Assembly (NCBI GenBank): GCA_025504975.1
Contig: JANUWI010000007.1
Coordinates: 744,001 to 808,000 of the forward strand
Reading direction: 5' to 3'
DNA from: Plenodomus lindquistii
Taxonomy: Eukaryota > Ascomycota > Dothideomycetes > Pleosporales > Leptosphaeriaceae
Length of the DNA: 64,000 bases
Below are positions 11,606 through 24,600 of the stretch, one piece after another (position 1 is the first letter of the stretch; the number at the start of each line of letters is the position of its first letter). The translations under genes were made by a program, and so were the position numbers. The notes under the pieces are model-generated. The model made no database searches, was not told the origin of the DNA, and saw only the letters and a list, made by a program, of their open reading frames with translations.

Positions 11606-13837
11606 TCATCGCAGCCCAATGACTTGTTTTGACTTGTCGTATACGACATAGGTGATGGACACCGCTGGAACCACCTTGAGCAGGTTGGGTGTCAGACCGC
11701 GGAAGAGACCTCTCACGCCTTCCCCAGCAATCGTCTGTCTTGTGACATCCATAATGCCGGTATATGTTCTCGGATGCAGGACTGTGCCTTGGCTTTGTAG
11801 TCGTGTTCGCAGGACGTTCAGAGGATAGACCGCGCTAGCTCCGAATGCTCCAGAGAAACCGCCAATGGCTGCAGTCATGAAGCCACCGGGCTGAGCATCT
11901 TCCTCATGACATCCTAGTCTCTTGGCGTTGCGGCTGGCGACGTAGCGTTTAAGGTATTCGAAAGTTCCGAGATCCAGCGCTGCGTAAGGGAAGATTCCAA
12001 AGATACCCATCGGAAGACCTCGGTAGTATGCGGAAACACCGCCGGTGGTCCACATCTTCTTTGCTGTCGCCCAGATTAGCTGGTTACCGCGTAGACCTCC
12101 AGAGACCGTCTCGCATTGCATGCGACTGGAAAATGTTAGATCGTAGTGTCAAAGAGAATAGGGTGATCTCACAATTTCAGGGTATCAATAGGGTAAACAG
12201 CAAATTGTGATACCATTCCTGCAAGACCACCAGCCACGAATTTGGACCAAGAATGAATGGTCGCTGGGTCGTTGTGGCCCTCAATTTTAGCAAAAACTCG
12301 TTTTGCAGCCTGAATCAGAAATTAGAGAATGCCCATGGAGCTAGTGCTCACTTTGATGAGATCAGCAACCTACCTCGTAAGAGCCGAATTTGATGGCCGA
12401 TTCGGGCATGACTTTGATAACGTTTAAGCCATTGCCTAGTGTGGTCAGCTACAATCACTACCTCCAGACGGATAGTACATACCGGCGTACAGACTACGCA
12501 TACCACCGGCATGCCATAGTTCCTTCATGGCGTTGGCTAGCGGTCTCCATGCGTTCGATACGGCTTTCAAAATGTTGCCGTGTTTCGCAGCGGCGACAGC
12601 TTCTTCTGCCACGCCGGTCTGGGCAATGAGGTAAACTTTTAATCGATCGAGGGGAGCAGTTGAGGTGCGAGAAACGATTCCTGCAAGACCTCCCGCCACA
12701 AAATAGCCTGGATTGGGAACACAAGCAATCAGCATGGTTCCGAAGTCCTCGAAAAAGCCCTTGGGTGTCTCAACAAGGGGAGTGGTATACTCCGCTTCAT
12801 CAAGGCGTGGCGGGAGGGATTGCGGAGTTGCAAAGGTCGAAGGAGAAGGAGAAGCCATTTCTGGCGTTGCGGTGTAGTCTGACAAAACGGGAGAATAGGG
12901 CGGTGTCCGCGCTACGAGGAGAAGGGAACCAAAAAGAGTTTCAAGAAAGCGCTCGGTAGTACCTAGACCATTCATAGTGTCGTCGCTGATAAGGACGTCA
13001 CCTTCGGGGTTCAGTTTCATAGTCGCTGAAAAATAGGACATGACCGCCGCGAGGTTTGGTGCGTTGGCAGGTATGAATAGCAAAAAATCCCTTGCACTAG
13101 TCAGCGCAATTCCATGGTAGCAAAATTGATGCGACCGGCGTGACTCCTCAGCAAACCACACCGCAGACTGCAGCTCAGGCGAGGCGGTATGTAATCGAAG
13201 TGCAAAATTTGACAAGGTGCAGTTCAATGCAATCTCTTCCGTTGCCCACGCGCAAGCTGCAGAATGTGACATGGCCGCGGTCGGATGCTGCTTCATGTAA
13301 GGACGTACCGCCATTCCTCAAAGCTGATAGTGCCGTCATTGTTGGAATCGATTTCGGCGAAGAACTTGTGTAGGCTGCTGTTGGGGACCGCAAGACCAGC
13401 GCGACTCAAAGCAGCACGCAATTCGTCCTTTGAGATTTTACCGTCGCGGTCCTTGTCGATGCTGCGGAACAGCGAGAGAAGTTCTCTCTCGGTCTCGTGG
13501 ACAAAGGTGCGAAATTCTGGGAAGCGCGGGGTTAGCAATTATTTGAGCATTGCACGACCGCCCAATGCCCAACATACCACTGAAAGTGATCTTCCCGTCG
13601 CCGTCCGTATCTACCGCCTTCATCACCTCGTCCAGGAGGTGGTCCGCATTTTTCAGGGCTACAGTATCCTCTTAGCACGTGTCTTGTTCAGGTGACGGTA
13701 CGCATCTTACGGTGATCCAGCTTGCGAAGGCCCTTCTTCAGGGCTGGCAGATCAAGCTGGCCCTGTTTGCGCGTGTCGAGCGTCTGCCATAGCTCGTCGA
13801 CCCTGACGTCCGCAACGCTTGCGCTGTGTGTGTCCAT
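11606..13837 (-). CDS. EF-hand mitochondrial carrier, ATP-Mg/Pi (SCaMC/SAL1) type
   Basis: Seven exons: 13837-13711, 13658-13578, 13516-13309, 13090-12483, 12435-12374, 12309-12173 and 12125-11606. All phases agree; the product is 580 residues. The N-terminal third is calmodulin-like with three good EF-hand loops (DTDGDGKITFSE, DKDRDGKISKDE, DSNNDGTISFEE). The C-terminal 300 residues form a mitochondrial carrier with the three repeat signatures PLDRLK, PIDTLK and PLNVLR and helices such as FVAGGLAGIVSRTSTAPLDR. Family knowledge: these inner-membrane carriers exchange ATP-Mg or ADP for phosphate and are activated by cytosolic calcium (yeast Sal1). Between the two halves is a Pro/Ser-rich linker of about 70 residues. 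The 218-bp third intron is the longest. Diverges from cyclin C with a shared upstream region. Confidence 0.93.
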
Positions 13838-14571
13838 TGTGTCGGGCTATCGTCGTTGTATCATGGCTGTGGGTCGCGGACACGCAGAGACTGGCGGCTG
13901 GCGGCTGGCGGCGCAGGGCGAGGGGAACTGCGGCAGGAATGGCACTGGAGGAAGGACTGTTGCATAGGATTCGACGTGGGGTATGAGGTCAGAGTCGAAG
14001 CTTGGAGTTGGCCTGAAAAGGGCTAGGGCCAGCGGCATCACCGAGGGAAAGCGCACCAGGGAGGTTTCGCCAATTCGCCGACACTTGATTGGACGCTCGT
14101 TCACCACCTCCATCACCACATTCGTCTTAGCAAACATCGTGTAGTGCGCCGAGGACCTCCATACTCAATACTACACCTTCGAGCACATCCCACAGAATGT
14201 CTGACTTGAGATAGACTGAGATGTTGGGTGGGTATAGCGGTGTTTCTGGCATGTGATTGCCTCACACCGCAAACCCTTAAGGCTTCCATAAGAACCATAC
14301 AACAATCAGAGCCGCCTCGAGCTTGACATTGCAAGAGGCAGGAAGACATCTGTCCTTTCCCTCAAAGTCTTTTGCGCCGTCCCCTGGAGTGCCATCTACC
14401 ATACGCCTAGTTTCATTGGACGACAAGGCTCAGCGCTTCCACTTTCTGTTGGAGACCTTTTCTCCAGACATCTCCAGACCTGCTATACCGGATATAACCC
14501 AGTTTGAGTATATACACAACGTCCTTCTCGGTATCATCTACCTGCTGTCTCCCCATAGCTGATCGTCCATC
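13838..14571. promoter_or_regulatory. Divergent promoter region, mitochondrial carrier / cyclin C
   Basis: 734 bp between two outward-facing start codons. It has to serve both genes. The ORFs within it are short, overlapping and compositionally unlike coding sequence. No specific operator was recognised. Confidence 0.55.
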
Positions 14572-15564
14572 ATGGCGTCAAGCTACTGGGAGTCAACGCA
14601 GCGCAAGTTCTGGACCTTCACCAAACAGCAACTCGCAACAGAGAGAAAGAAAATCGAGGACTCTGAGCGGAACATTGTGAACTTATATCCCCTTCCTGAT
14701 CGGAGGCATCTCAGTATCTATTTCTACCACCGTGAGTAATACACAGCAAACTTCCTGATATAATCATCGCTGATACCAACCCATTCAGAACTGCAGAAAA
14801 TGGCACGACCACTCGGCATCCGACAACAAGCCCTAGCCACAGCCCAAGTCTACGTCCGCAGATTCTACACCAAAATCGAGATTCGAAGAACGAACCCAGC
14901 CCTTGTACTAGCCACAGCCCTCTACCTAGCATGCAAAATGGAAGAATGCCCCCAACATATCAGAATGGTACTTGCAGAAGCCCGACACTGCTGGGGTGCG
15001 TGACCATCCCTCCCTCCTCCCAATCAACCGTACCTAACAAGCCAAACAGACACCTCCTTCAACGACATCTCCAAAATCGGCGAATGTGAATTCACCCTAA
15101 TCTCTGAAATGAACTCACAGCTCATTATCCACCACCCCTACCGCAGCCTCGGAGAACTCCAATCCAATTTCCAACTCACCCAGGAAGAAAACGCACTAGC
15201 ATGGTCCATCATAAACGACCACTACCTCACCGACCTGCCCCTCCTCCACGCTCCACACGTCATAGCCATCACAGCCATGTTTCTCGCCGTCGTGCTCAAG
15301 CCTACTCAAGGTGGTCTCCAGGCCAACGCAGCGGGTATGACCAGTGCGCTGCAGTCCCTGGGCAATGCGCGGAATGCAGGTGGGGCGCAGAATAGAATAC
15401 AGAAGTTGGTGGATTGGCTGGCGGAGAGTAATGTGGATATTGAGGCCGTGGTGGAGTGTACGCAGGAGCTTATTTCGCTGTATGAGGTTTGGGATAGTTA
15501 TACGGAGAAGACGCCGAGGGATCAGATTGCCAAGTTTGTCAAGGCGAGGGGACTGGATAAGTAG
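14572..15564 (+). CDS. SSN8: Cyclin C, Mediator kinase-module subunit
   Basis: Three exons, 14572-14731, 14789-14995 and 15050-15564; product 293 residues, the usual fungal length. The N-terminus SSYWESTQRKFWTFTKQQL is the cyclin C signature. The first cyclin box follows (ARPLGIRQQALATAQVYVRR, then ALYLACKMEECPQHI). The second box contains FTLISEMNSQLIIHHPYRSL and VIAITAMFLAVVLK. Cyclin C pairs with Cdk8 (Ssn3) in the kinase module of Mediator and regulates RNA polymerase II transcription; in yeast it also responds to oxidative stress. Introns are 57 and 54 bp. The C-terminal region is intact (EVWDSYTEKTPRDQIAKFV). The symbol is used for the ascomycete orthologue (SSN8/SRB11). Confidence 0.93.
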
Positions 15565-18076
15565 GGTTACGTGAGGACGTAAGATGTGGGAGTTGGGGCA
15601 GTGTCTTTGATGAGGGGGTTGTTTTGTTTGTGAGGAATATTCGGAGCTACTGGGAGTGATTGCAGATGTACGTGCTTCTTCGACATGTCTACGAAGTCAT
15701 AGCAAGAACGCTGAGCTTGCAACGCGATGATGTGTGGTTTATTCCACAGCCACAGCCCGGTGAACGGCGGAGTAACTTGTCAGTACATAGATCGATAGCA
15801 AGATTGTGCGAAAAAGCTCGTGTTTATTGAGTCTACAGTGTACTTGAGGAGCTTGATCTTTGGGCCTATAGGGCAGTAAGGAGACGACAAAAGCACAGCG
15901 AACTACTAGAGTAACCTCGTTACTACTCGCAGAGCAAACAAGTGCCTGCCCTTTCTAGTGGTTTCGATTGACTGTGGTGCTCAACCGCTCCTGCCACTTA
16001 TGACGCGATAAACAAGGGTTGCCTTCGAGCGCCTTCGATATTCGACTGACCACGCTTGAACCTAAAACTCATACACAGTACATTTGAACAAACTCCATCT
16101 TGTCTTTCACATACGTACAACAACACATGTTTGTTCACACGCACCGCAGACTCGGTGCGACCGCTGTACAGAATCGGAACGAAACAGCACCTAGGACGGA
16201 CCGACCTGGTATCACTGCCCTCGGCTACAACTGCAGCACTCGCGCCACGCTGATACAGAACAGGTGCCGGCCCTATTCTAGACTCACCATGCCACCATGC
16301 GTTCAACAAAACAAGCATATATTAAGTTCTGATTGGGGTAGATGCATGGTCAGCACTCAAAGCAGTCAGCAGTCTTGACACGCCTTTCAACAGCAACTCG
16401 AGTGTGACCGGCGGCTGACATTGTGTACCTCAAACAATCTCTCGCGGCATCTCGGTCATTCCTCATGGCGGTGGAGAGACGATGGAGTGAGCATGTTTCG
16501 AGAAGGTGATCATTCATGCGAACGACCGAGCTTGTTGCGGAACTGTTTCGAGCGAAGCGCACTGAGCCCGCGCCATGGTATCCCGTATCTCGTATGCAAA
16601 GCGCAAGGCTGAGCGAAGAGGATCTTCACGATGCTATCATCGCGCTGCAGGCTGCGGACCGGCTGCGATGAACATGAATCATTCCACCGTGTGGAGACGT
16701 TCTTTGGCAATGACGAAATTTCCATGGGAGGCCCATTACTGCGAACGGATTCAGGTTGGCGATCGGCTGGTGCTGGGCGGGTGGAGCTATTTTGATACAC
16801 TCGATTCCATTGGCTCGTCTTGTCGGGAACGTCGCACACACACACCGAGGCCCCCGGCGCCCACGGAACCAATTGACACTGGAGTGAGCCCGGCCAGCGC
16901 CTATACGGCTATATCCAAATGGCAGTTGAACAGGTGTATGTGTGCTGTTTGCACCAAATGGGAGAGGGTGCAAGTGCTGTAGTCACACCACCGCATAGGT
17001 GTACATGGTCGATGGTTGCTAACAGGCAACGCAGCATTCCAGAACAGCGGACCGCAGTGCCAGGAGAGGGGGCAGGCCGCAGTGGCAGTGGTGATTTGCA
17101 GGGCCGGCGAGACAATCGGCCGCCACGACGCATCGTGGGAGAGCCGTGGTCGATGTCCACGCTATCGCGGTGCTGGCAGCTGCTGGCCGTCGACGTGCGC
17201 AGCCGAGCCGTCCTAGCGTACCCAAGAGCACAGGCTGCACGGAGCTTTCGAGGCCCCTCTGCATGGAAGCCTTCGGGACGCCCAGGTGCGCTTTGCGATG
17301 GCCGCCCTTGCCGATTATCGCTCGGAGACCCTGCTGCTGGCATGGCAGCAGGCTGCGCTCTCGGTGTACTGGGCGGGAAAGCATGCATTCCCAGGAGCGG
17401 TCAGCTCAAAGGATAGGTCACCAGCCAGCTCATCAAGGCCTATGGAGCCTGGGCTGGGGGTGGCAGGTTCTAGCGTCGTGCGTCGCATAAGCGCTGTTTG
17501 ACAATGGCTCCAGGGCCGCTCCCTCAGGGTTCACACGCATCTCCACGAGCAGCACAGACGGCAGTGAGAGCAATTCACGGCGCAGCAAAGCCACCGTCCT
17601 GAGTCTTGACCAGGTGTGCTGGAGGGTGCTGGCCATGGCTCGCAGTGCACGAGGGGAGGGGGCGCAGCGCTCGACAAGAAGCGCGGCTGCCAGCCGGTGC
17701 GGGCGATGGAAGGCACGAGCCCCGCGCTAGAGCCCATAAAGTCTAATGCGGTGGCAATAACATCGATTCGACAGCGCGGACAGATGCACAGGCCAGGCCA
17801 CCCACATCTCGCCCAACAGCAGCACCCGCCCACCTCTCTCCTCCCCTTCTTGCCCTACCACCACCATATCTCCAGACATCTTCTCCAGCCTCACTCTCCA
17901 ACCACTTAATAATACTCGCCACGCAGACTCTCGACTCTCTGCTACTACTGCACCCCGCCTTCTGCTCAGCACTCTCCTCGAAGCTGTACCCCTTTGTTGT
18001 GATTGATTGCCGCCGCCCGACCCCGTCACACCCCACCATCAGTTCCATCTCGTCTTCCATCAACACACCGTAAACC
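15565..18076. other. 2.5-kb gene-poor interval, partly GC-rich
   Basis: Between cyclin C and the small RRW-ending protein I can support no gene. The part at about 16.9-17.7 kb is GC-rich and opens overlapping ORFs of 100-165 codons in most frames (for example 16919-17416 plus and 16909-17388 minus). They show no domain, no consistent coding bias and no credible exon structure. The last few hundred bases are pyrimidine-rich and probably the long 5' leader and promoter of the gene at 18077. A non-coding RNA or unannotated short gene cannot be excluded. Confidence 0.5.
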
Positions 18077-18731
18077 ATGTCGCAATACTTCAACTACGGC
18101 GCGCAGCAGCACCCGCAACACCTCAACGCCCACTCCCACACCCACCACCGCTCGCGGAGGGCGCCTAGAATCTCGGCCCAGCAAAACAACAAGCAGTTCC
18201 GCCAAGTCCGCACCCCCAAGGAGTTCAATGTCGAACCCCCCACGACCATCGCCTTCAAGCGCGACTTTGAGGCCGCACGCTCGTTTGACATTGAAGACGA
18301 CGAAATGTTCTGCCCTTTCCATTTGCTTACCGAGGACGATGTAAGTCGCTTGTCCCACGATATCCGCCACCCGCCGATATCGTTGTACTCGCGAAGACCC
18401 GTCGCTGACACTCGATGAACAGCTGCAGTCCATCCACTCCTCTGGCTCAGACCGCTCGTCACTCTCGAGCGGATCCCCTGAACAGTCTCCTCTCCAGCAC
18501 CAACTGCAGCCGACTCCGTCTTTCGTCCTCTCCTCAGCACCTAACCCCTACACGCCCTCTGGCTTCCAACCAAACAACGCATCGCAGACCAAGCTCCACC
18601 AGCCACTAGCCCAGCGCACTCGCAATGCCATTCCCATCGTCGACCCCTCGACTCGCGCTGTTGCCAGCCCTCCACCGTCTGTCTCTCCCAACCGACAGAT
18701 GCAGCAACAGTTCATGTCGCGACGCTGGTAA
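18077..18731 (+). CDS. Conserved small fungal protein, disordered, C-terminal RRW
   Basis: Two exons, 18077-18340 and 18423-18731, with an 82-bp phase-0 intron (GTAAGT ... AACAG); product 190 residues. The start is the ATG before SQYFNYGAQQ. It is rich in Gln, Ser, Pro and His and looks largely disordered. One ordered-looking core spans TPKEFNVEPPTTIAFKRDFE and DDEMFCPFHLLTEDDLQSIH, followed by Ser-rich HSSGSDRSSLSSGSPE. It ends MQQQFMSRRW. I believe similar proteins occur across filamentous ascomycetes without a known function; this is from memory and unverified. The stop falls inside a GTAAGC string that could act as a donor site, so a downstream exon is possible, but the compact conserved-looking C-terminus argues against it. 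Confidence 0.72.
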
Positions 18732-19788
18732 GCCCTCGCAGGCACGAGGCCAAGCGTTCTTTTCGGCTGGCATTGCGACGTCCGCGTTGTTAGGCTAGTG
18801 GCTACCAGGATTTAATCTTCTTCTTCTTGATATCCTCCGGAGGATCATACGTCTATACTATCGACTCTCCACCTGTACAAATCTACGATATCTTTCTCGA
18901 AATCTGGGTATACCACTGACCGACGACGGCGTTGCAACATTGCGAAAAAAAAAAACATGTTTATCCGGAATAGAACGCATTGGTCCTTGCGTCTTTTGAG
19001 CGCTAACGCATTTTAACGGCGGTACTTGCACAACAACGGTGTTTTGGGTCTGCATCCTCGGTTACATCAGCAGCGGTTCCTTAAAGACTTGAAAAAATCT
19101 TCGGTTACAGATTATCAATGGTGTTGTCTGTAGCGTTTTTCATTGTCTTTAGCTCGTATGTGTCACCCGGCCTGCCTGTTTACGGCGCCACTACAAAGGG
19201 TAGATTTCTTATGTGCGGTTTGGTCTCTTTGGTTTTCAAAGCGGTGTCGGTATACCATTTTGTGGGCGCAGTCAGCGATTCTTGCGAAAGCGAGAATGGG
19301 ATGCGGTGTCTAAGCGTTGTCGGGTGTCTTTGGGGAACTTGTTCGCTCCCTCTTCTGGGGGCATGCTGTCTTTCACAACAACACATATTCTGTATGACGC
19401 TTGGATGATTCTACGCAGTCATTGGGGCGCGCGCAGGGTACATTTTCCCGTTGTTTTCATCTTTTTCATTGTATGAGGATTTTTACACCTACAACAACGA
19501 CCAAGCCTGATAGGAAGCGGGTTGGCGTTTGTTTGATCTTTTCTGGATTTTTTTTTTTCGCGTTTGGAAACTTAGTATTGCTTCCTCCTCAACATGCCTT
19601 GGGAACAACGCTTGTTGTTACCGGGGTTTTTATACAGATTACACGCCTCTTTAATCAGAGGGCAGTGAAGTTTTGGAATGGAATTGAAGAAATCACAACT
19701 TTACTCATCTATTTATCTACCTTTGCACATGTTGAGATTTTGCATTTTGAAGACGACAGTAATGATTGTTACAACGGAAATCAACAAA

Positions 19789-19816
19789 CAACAGCAACAA
19801 CAACAACAACAACAAC
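19789..19816. repeat. (CAA)n trinucleotide repeat
   Basis: Imperfect CAA/CAG microsatellite in the gene-poor interval; it produces poly-Gln, poly-Thr or poly-Asn strings in spurious ORFs. Confidence 0.85.
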
Positions 19817-19987
19817 TCACGCGGGGTACATACATAGCCGCCCTCCATCCCAGAGCGGACCGTGAATCGCCCACCGTCTCGGTAGCCGCCCACACCCACA
19901 CAACAAAGCAATTCACTGGACCCTCTGCAACCAACCCCACTGGATCTCCACGCGGCTATAGTACGCCGTGCTGCATGCAGGTCCCCA

Positions 19988-20017
19988 GCAGGCAGGCAGG
20001 CAGGCAGACAGGCAGGC
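19988..20017. repeat. (CAGG)n tetranucleotide repeat
   Basis: Imperfect CAGG/CAGA microsatellite of about seven units in non-coding sequence. Confidence 0.85.
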
Positions 20018-20902
20018 CGGGAGGAACACAATCCAGGCACGCACTGCAAAAAGCGCACCGCACAGTTCAGGTACGCGACCCGTGCGACCGCTGTGCGGCT
20101 ATGCCGTGATTCCCCCAGTTTGGGGTAGGGCGAAGGAAGGGAAGGGAAGGGGGATGTGGAGGGGCCGATGGTGGGTTGGTGCCGATGACCGATGTTGTTC
20201 TGGATGCGAAGAACCGCACACACATAGGTATTTGCATGGACTTTAGTAGCCCGAGGTTATGGGTTGGGTTGTTAGATGGAATTATGTGTGTATTTTGTGG
20301 GATGAGTGGAAACGGAGTGGCTATGTGCTTTGCACTTGTGTCTGCTTCTGCGCTTGTCCTCTGAGGAGACGGACGGTCGTGTACAAACAACCTCACCGGT
20401 CCAGAGCATCTCCGACACTCTCCAACAGAATATATTCATGTAATATCCAGTGTCACACCGCTCGTATAACAAGCGCCTCAAAAGAACTCGGTATTCATCG
20501 TGCGTTTACAGTGCGTGCGTTCCAGCCAGTAACGACGTCCGTAATGATGATTTTCGAACGACATTCGATGACGTAGGAGAGAACGGCCACACAAGCTAAG
20601 GGGAGCTTGATGAAGAGCTTAGCCGAGGAACGCGGATCATGTGTGTTGTTTTCTCTACTACGAACATCCAGTTCTTTGCTCCAATCGACTTCGAGACACA
20701 AGTAGAATACCTCGCTATGTAAGTCCAACATGTTGTTCGATTGTGTGTGGGAGTGCAATTGAGCTGTGGTGTGGTGTGATGGACAGACATGGCTAACAGA
20801 AATGCGTAGAACAATCCATCTACTCTCCTCCCCCTCCTCCCCGCATACAATACCACCCTCCGTCGTAACAACACGAAACCAAAACCAACACCCACATCCA
20901 AC

Positions 20903-21067
20903 ATGTCCGCCATCCGTGCCTTTGCGACCCGTCGCTCCCCCTTCATCATCCAGCGCGCTGCGTTCTCGCAGTCAATAACGCGTGGTGCAGGCAAGGAGTC
21001 TGCTCTTCGTACGTGTCTCTCCTCGAACCCCCGCTATACACAGCGTCGCTCGAATACACATCCTTCC

Positions 21068-21120
<53 letters not shown>

Positions 21121-21479
21121 CAGCGCCAGCACCGCTTGCGAAATAATGGGGGAATACGAGTGAGAAACAGAGGCTAACGCAAACATACAGACAGCGAAAA
21201 CCGCGCCGAAGAAGTCGAGAAGAAGAAGCAGGAGCAGCTTCAGAAGCAAAAGGATGGGAAGGGTCATTGGGAGGAAGAACTCGCTAGTGATGGCGAAGCT
21301 GCTGTATGTTTATTTCACGCTTCGCTCCTAACAGAAATTGCTGTCATGGGGTTTGGCGATGTGAAGATGGGGCGATGTGCTAATGGTTGTGTCTACAGGT
21401 CAAGGCGGATCGCGCAGAGACTGGCAAGGAGGACATCAAGGATATGCAGAAGGCGGCTGAGAAAGTTGCGAAGAAGTAG
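20903..21479 (+). CDS. Small conserved putative mitochondrial protein
   Basis: Three exons, 20903-21008, 21191-21303 and 21399-21479; product 99 residues. The N-terminus (SAIRAFATRRSPF ... RAAFSQSITR) is Arg/Ser/Ala-rich without acids and looks like a mitochondrial presequence. The remainder is a highly charged helix (ENRAEEVEKKKQEQLQKQKD, then GKGHWEEELASDGEAAVKAD), with a Lys-rich end. I recall proteins of this type, with the GKGHWE core, as widespread in filamentous ascomycetes and functionally uncharacterised. Size and charge resemble, but do not match, the F1-ATPase inhibitor family. The first intron (182 bp) contains a long CAT repeat. Splice phases 1 and 0 agree. Confidence in the gene is good; localisation is inferred. 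Confidence 0.78.
21068..21118. repeat. (CAT)17 microsatellite in an intron
   Basis: Seventeen uninterrupted CAT units inside intron 1 (21009-21190) of the small mitochondrial-type gene. The intron length is likely polymorphic between isolates. Confidence 0.95.
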
Positions 21480-21644
21480 ATGGGTGTTGGTTGCTAGTCG
21501 AGACTATGACGGTGGATCATTTGCACCTTTGAACCGGCATTGCGCAGACACAGGGATGAGTGGGGAGTTCTACGCGTGCAAGCTGCTGCGTAGTAAGAGG
21601 GCATGAGTGAACTAGGATGATGTATTACAAGATACCTTGATAAT

Positions 21645-24600
21645 TCATTCCATTGACCCACGCGCGGCATTGCTCTCCCCACACCCACAGAAACGCTCCT
21701 CTGGCTCCACACACCCAACCTGACATCGCTCCCGCCCTGTCACCACATCCCTCATCCTCCTCTTCATATCCTCCCACCGCCCCTCCTCCTTGACATCCGC
21801 CAACACGCTCAAAAAACCCTGCATAGGCCCCCAATCCCTCCACCCCACTCTCCTAATCCTCTCCAAAACACTCAGCCCATCATCTCCCGCTTTAACCCGC
21901 ATATCCGCACCCGCTTTAACCAGCACCTCGAATAGTCCCAGACGACCACCCTGCACGGCATGATGTACCGGCGTCCACGCATTCTCATCTTTATGCTCGA
22001 CCTCCGCACCAGCCTTGACCAGCATCTCCGCGGCGTAGACATGGTTCGCTTTACAAAGCGGCGTGCAGCCCTCCTCATCACATGCATCGACCTCAGCCCC
22101 GCGCTCAAGAAGAAGACGTAGTGCGCGGATATCGCTGGATCCCGCTGCGAGATGTAACGCCGTACGATTCCTCATGCCACGAACATGCACGTCAACGCCG
22201 TGCGTGATGAGGAAGAGCGCTGCGTCAATGTTACCGGCTTGTAGCGCTATGTGCAGTGCTGTGTTGCCCTCGTCGTCCCGAGCTTCTGGGTCTGCGCCGT
22301 GGGAGAGCAGGGTTTCTAGCAGAGCAGGGGAACCCTTTTGGCAGGCGAGCGCGAAGGCTGTTTTGCCGTTGTCTGCGTGGGCGTTGATGAATGAGGGGGA
22401 TGGGGGGTAGGAGGAGAGGAGTTTTATAACGACGCGGTGCATGGTGCGGATGCAGGCGTGGTGGAGGGTTGTTCGTTTTCCGTCGTAGGTTGTTACGCTT
22501 GTTGAGGCGCCATGGTCGATGAGGCATAGGGCTGCGTCTTCGAGGTTGTGAGTGAGTGCTGTGAGGAGGGGGGTGTATCCGTCTAGACCGGTGTCTTCGA
22601 TGTTGAGGCCGATGCTGAGCAGGTATTGTATTGTGTCTAGTTTGTTGGATGATGTCGCGATGTGCAGGGCGGATTGGCCGTTCTTGTCTTTTGCAAACGG
22701 ATCTGCGCCTCGTTGGATGAGGAAGGGTAGGATGGTAGTGGTGTTGTAGCATGTGCGCAGGAAGGGTGTTTGGCCCATGTCGTCTGTCGCGTTGATGTCT
22801 GCTCCCTTTTCCAGTAGCAAGTCGATCATGTCGGGATGGCCGCGACTGGCGGCGACATGCATCAGGGTGGAGCCGTTAGTTGTTCTCTCTGCGTCGACAT
22901 CTTGAACACGCTCCACCATGCGGCGCGCCAGGTTCTTGACAGTGTCATCCTTACATTTGGCGAGTTGGCAGAGCAGGACAGAAAAGGCAGTATAATGTAT
23001 ATCATCTCCCTTGTTGATTTGACAACGCCCACTAGCGATCAGTAAGTCGACTATGGTCGCGTTGCATTCGTTGTCTCGGTCGTCTCCCATTGGAAGAATG
23101 GCCTGTTGCAATGCTGTCTGATGTTCATCAGCTCCTTCACCTACGCGGCCGGCAGGATCGGCCCCACAGGCTAGGAGCCGGGCCACGAAGTCGACGTCGC
23201 TGTTTCCGATAGCGAGTTCTAACGGTGTGTAGCCAGACTGTCCAGGTAGGAACTGATTTGGATCTGCCCCTAGGCGGAGCAGTTCTTCGACAACGGGTGG
23301 ATCGTTAGTACTCATTGCGGTATGTAGCATAATAGACAGGGCCCTCGGCGCCACCAGTTCTCCACCTAGTCGTAATACCCATTCTATCCAGGCGCAGTCT
23401 GTCTCTGCGGCAGGTCGAGGTTGTACATGTGAGAACATTAGCGATACGGCAGTCATCAGCGACACGGCAGTATCGCGTGTACCTGCCATTGCGATCTGTA
23501 ACGCGACACTATCAACTGGATATTCAGATCCTCCGAGCTTTTCCAGCAAGACTTTGACGGTCTCGATGTGGCCGGCTGTCATGGTTGCTTTTAAGGTTCT
23601 CTGTGCAGCGCCATGGGGAAGGTCCAGATCAGCCCCGTGTCGAAGCAAAGTCTTGACTATGTCGGTATGACCTGCACGAGCAGCTGCAGAGACAGGTGTA
23701 GTATCTTCCAGCTCCATACTCAAGACGTTGACCTCCGCGCCTCTATCGATGAGGGACTCCACTGTTTTGAGATGACCGAAATCGCTTGCGACAATAAGTG
23801 CGGCTGGCAGTGTAAGCGATACTCTGAACCACCCCAGGATGTGTATTAAACTCACTAATATCAAGTTCATCGGTGTGGTTAATGTCCATTCCTTCTTCTA
23901 AGAGATGATTGACACACTCCAGGTGACCATAGCTGGCAGCCCAGCTCAACGCGGTAGCACCATTGCAACTTTGCTTCACAAGCTCTGCACCCTTGGCCAG
24001 GAGCAACTTGATGATAGTCAGGTTTCCCTTCTCAGCAGCGAGTATCAACGCAGTTTTCCCCCGCGAACAAGTACTATCCAGATCCATGCCTATATCAGCC
24101 AGATAAGCTACAGCGTCCACCACGCCAAAGGTAGTAGCCCAGTGCAGCGCATTCAGATTGTTGCGACCAGAGACGATGTTAGGATCGGCTCCATACTTAA
24201 CGAGCATTTTCATCATCCGAGGGGCTTCTTGCTTCGTTTTTATGGCATGTGCAATTGGTGGGTGGCTCTCGACTGGATGGTCGACTTCGGCCCCTTCCTC
24301 GAGGAGCAGTCGGATGGTGTCGAATTGTAGGTGTTTGATAGCTAATACCAGTGGAGTGACACGTTCGTCGTTCTCGCGCTCAATGTTCGCGCCATTTCGT
24401 AAGTCTGTTTCGATGGCTGCCAAGTCTCCTTCGACGATGTGCTGATAGAACGAATCGTAGTCCACCACTGGAGGCTCCGACGTCCTGCTGTTGGATGAGG
24501 CTTTTCGTTGACGAGCGAGTTCAACAAGCACTTTTTCATCGAAAGATGTTCCAAGCTTCTCCCACGACCCTGTCGAATCATTGTCGCTGGTGTCCGCTCC

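Larger units (their letters stand above)
18732..20902. other. 2.2-kb gene-poor interval with simple repeats
   Basis: Probably a long 3' UTR of the preceding gene plus the promoter of the small mitochondrial-type gene at 20903. It contains runs of T and A (for example near 18945 and 19550), a (CAA)n tract and a (CAGG)n tract. ORFs of 90-150 codons occur on both strands but are interrupted and compositionally odd. I see no domain in any of them. Confidence 0.5.

Noticed and set aside
12445..13314. 289-codon minus-strand ORF taken as a separate gene
   Set aside because: Its first 75 codons are intron 3 of the mitochondrial carrier gene; the rest is exon 4 and joins cleanly to the EF-hand exons.
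16919..17416. 165-codon plus-strand ORF in the GC-rich interval
   Set aside because: No domain, overlapping equally long ORFs in other frames, and a composition typical of stop-poor GC-rich non-coding DNA.
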